Part shown: in pieces, positions 57,334 through 64,000 of the stretch | Numbering within the stretch: the first letter of the stretch is position 1 | Layout: the number at the start of each line of letters is the position of its first letter | From: Zanthoxylum bungeanum | Lineage: Eukaryota; Streptophyta; Magnoliopsida; Sapindales; Rutaceae | DNA length: 64,000 bases | Direction of reading: 5' to 3' | Assembly (NCBI GenBank): GCA_019454045.1 | Contig: SKCR01001828.1 | Span: forward strand, 1-64,000 | Position numbers and translations under genes: made by a program | Notes under the pieces: generated by a model | What the model was told of the DNA's origin: nothing | The model's database searches: none | The model's input: only the letters and a program-made list of their open reading frames with translations

Positions 57334-58425
57334 AGTGTACTACTAAGGAAAAATGGATGAAAGCAATGGAAGACGAAATGGAGTCAATGAGGTCCAACCA
57401 AGTTTGGAAATTGGTTGATATACCCAAAGGACACAAAGCTATCAAGAACAAATGGGTTCTTAAAAGAAAGCGTAATGCTGATGGCAATATCGAAAGATAT
57501 AAAGCACGACTTGTAGCAAAAGGGTATACACAACATGAAGGAATTGACTACGAAGAGACTTTTTCACCCGTTGTAAGGTTTACCTCAATTCGCTTGATTC
57601 TGGCTATAGTAGCAAACATGGATATAGAATTACATCAAATGGATGTAAAGACTATTTTTCTCAATGGAGAACTTGATGAAGAAATCTATATGGAACAACC
57701 AGTAGGTTTCATAAAAGAAAATGAAAATGAGAAATTATGTAGACTTTTAAAGTCTATATATGGTCTCAAGCAATCGTCTAGACAATGGTATATACGATTC
57801 CACAATACAATCATTTCGAATGATTTCACAATGATAGATGAGGATCATTGTGTGTACACCAAGAGAGATAAAAATAAGTTCATTATCTTATCTTTGTACG
57901 TGGATGATATACTTATAGCCGGAAATAATAAGGAGTTTGTAAAACACATCAAATAATGGTTATCATCTAACTTCGAGATGAAAGATATGGGTGAAGCTGC
58001 ATATATTTTTGGGGTTAAGATCTCAAGAAATCGTTCAAAGAATTTATTATCTCTTTCACATGAGTCATATATAAAGAAAATTCTTGAACGCTTCCAAATG
58101 CAGGCTTGTAAACCCATTGATACTCCTATTACGAAAACTGAAGCTTTGAGTCGTAGACTGTGTCCTGAAACTCCACAGGAAAAAGGAACAAATGAAGAAA
58201 GTTCCTTATGCAAATGCAGTTGGAAGTTTAATGTACGCAATGTTGTGTACAAGACCTGATATCTGTTTCGCTGTTGGAATGGTAAGTAGATACCAATCCA
58301 ATCCAGGACTAGCACATTGGAAAGCAGTTAAAAGAATATTTAGGTATCTGAGAGGGACAGCTGATTACTCATTGTGTTATCAAGAAAATGATCTGCAATT
58401 GAGAGGCTATACTGATGCTGACTGA
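57334..58425 (+). pseudogene. Copia 2 reverse transcriptase
   Basis: The frame continues directly from the 5' side of the gypsy insertion: KEKWMKAMEDEMESMRSNQV, KWVLKRKRNADGNIERYKAR, HQMDVKTIFLNGELDEEIYM and LYVDDILIAGNN (active site). A TAA at 57954-57956 replaces a residue where relatives have Gln or Lys. Then come MKDMGEAAYIFGVKISRNRS and, in another frame, LMYAMLCTRPDICFAVGMVS. It ends at TGA 58423-58425, replacing Trp in DADWGG. Confidence 0.88.
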
Positions 58426-58874
58426 GGAGGAGATTTAGATGAAAGAAAATCTACCTCTGGTTTTGTTTTCTTGCTAAACAATGGTGTCATTTCATGGAGT
58501 AGTAAGAAACAGTCTTGTATAGCCTTATCCACAATAGAGGCTGAATTTGTGGCATTTTCATCAGCAGTACAAGAGGTTGTGTGGTTGAAAAGGTTCTTGG
58601 ATCATTTGGGTATGTCAAATGAAGCTTCTGGTCCAGTATTAGTTAACTGTGATAGTGAAGCAGCGATAACCTACACAAAAGACCCAAAATTCCATTGTAA
58701 AACGAAACATATAGATACCAAATATAACTTTGTGAAAGACATAGTTGCACGAGAAGAGGTAAACATGAAGTACATTTCTACGCAAGAAATGGTAGCAGAT
58801 CCATTGACCAAGCCTGTTCCTATAGATGTCTTTGTTAGACATGTAAAAACTCAGGGATTGCGTAGATGTTAATG
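58426..58874 (+). pseudogene. Copia 2 RNase H
   Basis: [57 protein letters not shown] and HCKTKHIDTKYNFVKDIV form the RNase H domain, ending with MVADPLTKPVPIDVFVRHV and a TAA near 58872. The domain after the 58425 stop is uninterrupted. Confidence 0.88.
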
Positions 58875-59900
58875 TGCTTACATATTATGATATGTATTTT
58901 TCCCAAATAATGTTTACTAATGTTAATACTCATTGATGTTTATATTCAATGCTTACATGTTAATATGTTGATACATGTTTTAAACAAATATAATATTCGT
59001 TAGTAAGAGAAGTATGTCGGACAAGTGAATGATTGGCCCTCTCATACGGGCAATCGACTCCATTACTTTGTGTTAATGGGAGATTAGACAAATTTTTAAA
59101 CTAATTATCTGAGTGATAATTTAGAGAGCTCAAGCTTGAAAATTAAGTAATGTCGTTATGAGGTCACTTTCTTTGTGATATGACCTAAGGTGAATAAGTT
59201 CGTTTCACCTTACTTGTCTTAATGTCAGTTATGAGTTAGACATTGTGTTTGTCTGAACTATAATCTATACGGTATTTTATGAGACATGCGCTCCATGGGA
59301 AATGAGAGAATACTGTAGCACATGTTTTCATACCATGTGTACATTTGCGACTATTGAGGGTAATACAAGTAAAGATCTCAGTCTTGATATTGTGTGAGAC
59401 CCTTGAGATTATTTCAATCTCACATTGTACCATTTAGACTCTTGTCTGCTTCTTAAAAATTAGATTTGATGATCGCTATCTTGGAGTGTTACTGAAGGAT
59501 CATGAGAGATTCGATCTGAAATGGCATCTCTGGAAAACGAATTGAATCAAGGTTGAGAGATTCGAGAAATGAGAAAGATCATTATATAAGTAATATCACA
59601 TTAGCTTGTATTCACTGGTCGACCAATTATGTTGTTCTATGTGATGAAACATGATTGTAAATACAAAATAAATATTACATTCGAAAAGAGATCGAAAGAG
59701 ATTTAATGTGATAAATGATCGAGGATACTGCATACATAATCCACTATGGTTCTATCCATTTTTCGAGCGGCTATATATTCCTAACAGATGTATAGCAAGT
59801 GAGCTCTCGAAGTATGATGGTCGCACGGCACAATTGCAAAGTATGAATTATCTTGTAGAGATAATAAAAATTGTTGATCCCATCATATGTGAGTGAGAGA
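58875..59900 (+). other. Copia 2 3' untranslated region
   Basis: About 1 kb without a conserved frame, ending in GAGTGAGAGA before the LTR (weak polypurine tract). Confidence 0.65.
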
Positions 59901-60470
59901 TGTTGGAAATTAATTGTTGTTAATTATTTGGTGTTGTTAAATAACAACAATTAGTAATGATTTCATGTTGGAAATTATTAAGTAACAACAAGAGTTATTA
60001 ATCAAATAATTAAGTAACAACAATAGTTGTTAATCAAATAATTAAGTAACAACAAGAGTTGTTAAGTAACAACAATTAGTAAAATGTTAAGTGGGGAACA
60101 AATGATACACCCATGATGGTAACATTTTTGGAAGGGTTAGAGAAAGTTATTATGCATCCAAATACATGTGATTACATATTAATCAATACATGTGATTAAA
60201 TAGTAATCAATGATTAATAGTAATCCATGCATGTGAGCTAATAGTGATTTGGTTTCCCTCCTATAAATAAGACCATTTACTTATTGAGTTAAGCAATCAA
60301 TTAAGTTTGATTAAGAGGTTTCTACAAGTTTAAAGGTATGCAATTGTGTTGTGATTAACTTGGATTTATTTCAATTAGTATGTAAATAAATCTAGGACTA
60401 GTAATACATGTATGGTTATATCCTAAGAGGACAAACATGTAAATATATTAGGGATTATGTATTCCTAAAA
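59901..60470 (+). repeat. Copia 2 3' LTR
   Basis: Same start as the 5' LTR, with about 32 extra bases made of one additional AACAACAA-type unit. The end is degraded (CCTAAAA instead of CCTAACA). Confidence 0.88.
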
Positions 60471-60475
60471 TATTA

Positions 60476-61130
60476 GTACCCTAAAAAAAATATATTTAAT
60501 ATTTTAAATTTTGATATATGTTTATTTTTCTCTTCTATGGCCGGTTGGTGGGGTTAGGGTACAAGTTGGCAATTATTTCAAATGATAACACAATATACTT
60601 ATTTATAATTTTGAGGGCACTTGAGTGTCATAATGAGTTGTATTATCTATAGGAATATACATATATTTGGGTTGAAAATTAGGTTTAGATTATTGCTGAA
60701 TTAGTTGTCTAATATTATAATTGCAAAAGCTATCCAATAAAATCATGTTACTCTTACTTTACAAATGAAAATTATTTTAAACCGTCCCATTCATCACTTA
60801 TATAATTATTTTTGCTATCATTTTTTTTCCTTTCACTTTTAACAATATTAACTTTTATCCAACGCATTTCATTATTTAATAAGTTTCTCTTTGGAAATGG
60901 AGCGAATAGTTTATTTCGAGGAAAAGGAAGCCACTTTTTTCCCTTTATCATAGAATATATAATGATACATGCATTCTCACGATCATTCTTTGCTTCTGAC
61001 AAAATCATTCTCTATAAAGATTTGAAGAATATTAGGCTTTTTATTAATTCCTTTTTAGTTGGAAAGTTAATTCAAATAAATTAGAATTATAAAATAATAT
61101 ACTCATCTCTTCATTAAGAGATAAACAAAA

Positions 61131-61169
<39 letters not shown>

Positions 61170-63530
61170 AATCGTTGGAAACACCACCGTCAAACCACAA
61201 CTTCAGAACTTAAGCGGAACAGGTAAAATCTCGATTGTCCTAACCTCTTATAAGAAACACACTCTCATGATTCAAACCTAATACCTGAAGATCAAATCAT
61301 GAACCCTATATCACAAAGTCACGTCCTATGAATATATACTCATAATGGACCGAATTTATTTTCTATACACACATAAAAATAAACTATTAACATTAAGAAT
61401 TAATGAGGAGAGTAAAGAGTGGTCCATGATTGTCTTGAATTTTATAAGATTCTCGATGAGTTTTTAAAATGGAATTCATATTGATAAATGATAAACAAAA
61501 CATATAAACCATATTACAAATTAAAAATTAATTTTCCTATGTATTCGAATTGTTCTAATATTGAGTTAAATTTAGGAATCTCATATCGCCTGTGTCAATT
61601 CTTCCCAATATCATTTTTGGAAAATGATTATCACTTGATTAAGGAGTAGTTTGCAAACCGAACCAGTAATCCTATAAATTGTAAATTCAAGTATTTTAAA
61701 TTGAGTGATATATATATAACACATACAATCTCTTATTTAGAGTGATGTAACAATACTATATCATCATGATTGTGTTATCATAAAGTTAATTTATATTAAG
61801 ATAATAAGGTGGATAAAACCTAAATTCAATTGTTTTTTAATCCTATTACCTTCTCTAAAATTTGAATTAGGGTGGAGGGTAAATCAAATTGAGTTAACTT
61901 AAAAACTAGTTGATGAGGATGGCAATTAATTGACGTCCTTATGCTAACAAAAGTAGGATAATAATTATTAATATTAATTGGTAAAATCACAAGAATAATA
62001 TCTCAATTTTGTTTTTCACCAGATGCCACTATTGAAATCTAAAGAATACAACATAAGATCACACACAAAATTCCTATAAATCAAAATGGGCCACAAAATT
62101 CACGAACATTTTTCTTAGAAGACAAAAGAGTGAAGACAACAGTGTCTAATAAATGCACCGTCATTCGGTGCATCCGCCTCTGCAATGCTGGCAATTTATT
62201 TATTTCTTTGCTTTAATCTGATTCACACGTGTTCATAAATCCGCTACTTCCACGTCTCTGTGACGGTCCGATTTTGTCCGTCACCTGTTGTGGACCCCGG
62301 CTCTGAAGCACATACGTACTTCCTGGTCAAAATGGGAAATACGACAAATCCTTTGACCGACGTGGCACTTTCTACATAGGATTCTAGCTTCACACTGTTT
62401 CTTTCTATTTTGGAAAATTATCGTTTTTTCCGGTTTGTAAATAACCTAAGTTTATTTTTCAATTAAAATTTTAAAATCGTTTTTTTTCACAAAACAGTAA
62501 ATGGATAATTTAATCAATTTTATATTTTATTAAGTAGGAAAGTAAATAAATTTAAAACCATATATAAAAAAGAGATCATTTCAAAATTTTAATAAAAAAA
62601 TTAACTTTCGATAAACAACATGTCAACCAACCATTTTAATAAAATTTTTTAAAATAGAAAGAAAATTTCAGCCAAAATTAAAATGGATTTGGATTGTCGA
62701 GGGAGGGGCTATAACCTAACATCACTTAATTATTCAAATACAAATTTCTTTTAACAGTATGCTAAACTCCGAAACTCAGGGTGTTCAAATGACTGATCAT
62801 GTCGGGTCGGGTTAATTTTGTGCAACCCTGGTCAATGCAAAAACTGGGTTTAAGTCCTGTTAATATTATAATCAAATAGGCCTCAAATTGTCGACAACAA
62901 AATCATCTTCCATTGCAAGAAAAAGACAAGCCTCCTGTCTCTCAATAGCAAAATACTCTTCATCTAGCCATGATCTGCTTCATGCACATGATGATAGTCA
63001 TCATAATTATATTAAAACGATTGCATGGATAGATTCTCTTTACGAAGAAGATTTATCAAATTTATTATAACACCAAAGATGCTTAAATGTGAGATTTTTG
63101 ACTTTTTATTTTTTTTTGGAGTTATGGGACAATAATGAGTTATGTCTCTCCATGTTTGTTCTTGTTCTAAGTTCAGAATGTTTCCCCATACTTATAATGA
63201 TGATAATTTAACAACAGCTTGTCGTGCCACACCATCAAATATTTAGCATTGAACATAAAATATGTCTCAACTTCATTAATGATTCAAATTTCAACTTCAA
63301 TATTTTAATATAAGTATCGGCCTATCAATGATACATTAGCAAAACTCTTCCGACCAAACTGAATTATATTTGTAGCTTTCTTCTTCTAATATTCATCTCG
63401 GGATTATTAATTAATTAATTCAACTAAATAAAGCTCTTGTTCATTAATCCGATTAGGGGTACACTTGTTTAATGCTAATAAGAAGTATCACGGGGTTTCT
63501 TACCAGCAGTAGACTAGAATCCAATTATTG
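60476..63530. other. AT-rich intergenic DNA
   Basis: No supported gene. A TG/TA microsatellite lies at 61132-61167. A 60-codon frame at 62888-63070 has no recognisable domain and no partners. Confidence 0.55.
61132..61167. repeat. (TG)n(TA)n microsatellite
   Basis: Short TG run followed by about 14 TA units. Confidence 0.9.
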
Positions 63531-63646
63531 TTCCTTGAATTCGATAATTACTGGATAAGATTTGAAGTTTCTCATAAAATTACCTTACGTTTTTCATTCT
63601 CAATCACACATCATGTGCAAATACCACCATATATACAATATTATTA

Positions 63647-63692
<46 letters not shown>

Positions 63693-63923
63693 TTAATTTT
63701 CTGCTAATAAGAAATCCATGTACCTATCAAAAAGGATAGGATACATATGATTAGAATAACTCAAAAAGCACTATATTTGAAAACTTGTAGTTATCCTTGA
63801 ACCACGTACTGACGTATTCCTTGAATTCGATAATTACTGGATAAGATTTGAAGTTTCTCATAAAATTACCTTACGTTTTTCATTCTCAATCACACATCAT
63901 GTGCAAATACCACCATATATACA

Positions 63924-63925
<2 letters not shown>
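63531..63925. repeat. Direct repeat, 286-bp period, with ATT tract
   Basis: TTCCTTGAATTCGATAATTA begins at 63531 and again at 63817. About 108 bp are shared, each copy ending in an ATT microsatellite. Confidence 0.85.
63640..63692. repeat. (ATT)n microsatellite, first copy
   Basis: A run of TTA/ATT units with one short interruption. Confidence 0.9.

Positions 63926-64000
<75 letters not shown>
63922..64000. repeat. (ATT)n microsatellite, runs off the window
   Basis: A pure ATT tract of at least 26 units that reaches the window end, so its length is unknown. Confidence 0.9.

Larger units (their letters stand above)
43685..60470 (+). mobile_element. Ty1/copia retrotransposon 2 with two nested LTR elements
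   Basis: LTRs at 43685-44222 and 59901-60470 begin TGTTGGAAATTAATTG. The flanking pentamers are CATTA and TATTA (one mismatch). The primer site after the 5' LTR resembles TGGTATCAGAGC. The coding order is gag, protease, integrase, RT, RNase H. The sequence is interrupted at 47306-53300 and 54579-57333 by younger LTR elements with exact TSDs. Without them it would be about 8 kb. Point stops and frameshifts show it was decaying already. Confidence 0.92.

Noticed and set aside
62888..63070. 60-codon frame MSTTKSSSIARKRQ
   Set aside because: Serine-rich, no known domain, no splice partners; cannot be distinguished from chance.

Overview
This is a plant (most likely eudicot) nuclear window: AT-rich, with one spliced plant-specific gene of the DUF4378 family and otherwise almost entirely transposable elements of typical plant lineages (copia and gypsy LTR retrotransposons, a CACTA/En-Spm transposon, non-autonomous hAT elements, tRNA-derived SINEs and MITE candidates). 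There is no bacterial operon, rRNA gene or CRISPR array. The only host gene I recognise, on the minus strand at 4536-7846, carries several disabling lesions and looks like a pseudogene or an error-rich stretch.

Layout. 27-773: hAT-type element with an 8-bp target-site duplication (TSD). 4536-7846: DUF4378 gene remnant. 9246-18187: a minus-strand gypsy element with three LTRs and an AGTAT duplication at its outer ends. 18560-18750 and 20651-20880: two copies of one SINE family, each with its own TSD. 20895-26555: mostly featureless AT-rich DNA, then an unclassified repeat with palindromic motifs. 26556-32595: copia element 1, whose 3' LTR is split by a 1,024-bp hAT element (TSD GTTGTGAC). 34127-42378: a CACTA transposon with two decayed genes and three arrays of a TTTAGCGTCGA motif. 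43685-60470: copia element 2. 60471-64000: AT-rich DNA with microsatellites.

Copia element 2 is the richest part. Two younger LTR elements sit inside it, each with an exact TSD. At 47306-53300 (TSD TGTGG) is an element with almost no coding capacity; its interior is a run of tandem arrays with units of about 77, 79 and 130 bp, organised around a GTCGAC-type core in palindromic or hairpin context. At 54579-57333 (TSD AGTGT) is a small gypsy element with near-identical LTRs and one long open frame that resembles a retropepsin region followed by unknown sequence, without reverse transcriptase or integrase. Both insertions interrupt copia frames that resume on the other side, so the order of events is clear: copia first, the two non-autonomous elements later.

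The strongest candidates for something undescribed are the hairpin-array LTR element (47306-53300) and the protease-only gypsy derivative (54579-57333). Next come the three-LTR gypsy (9246-18187), the extra leader frame in copia 2 (45092-45577) and the internal third repeat array of the CACTA element. Family assignments rest on motifs read by eye; no database search was possible.
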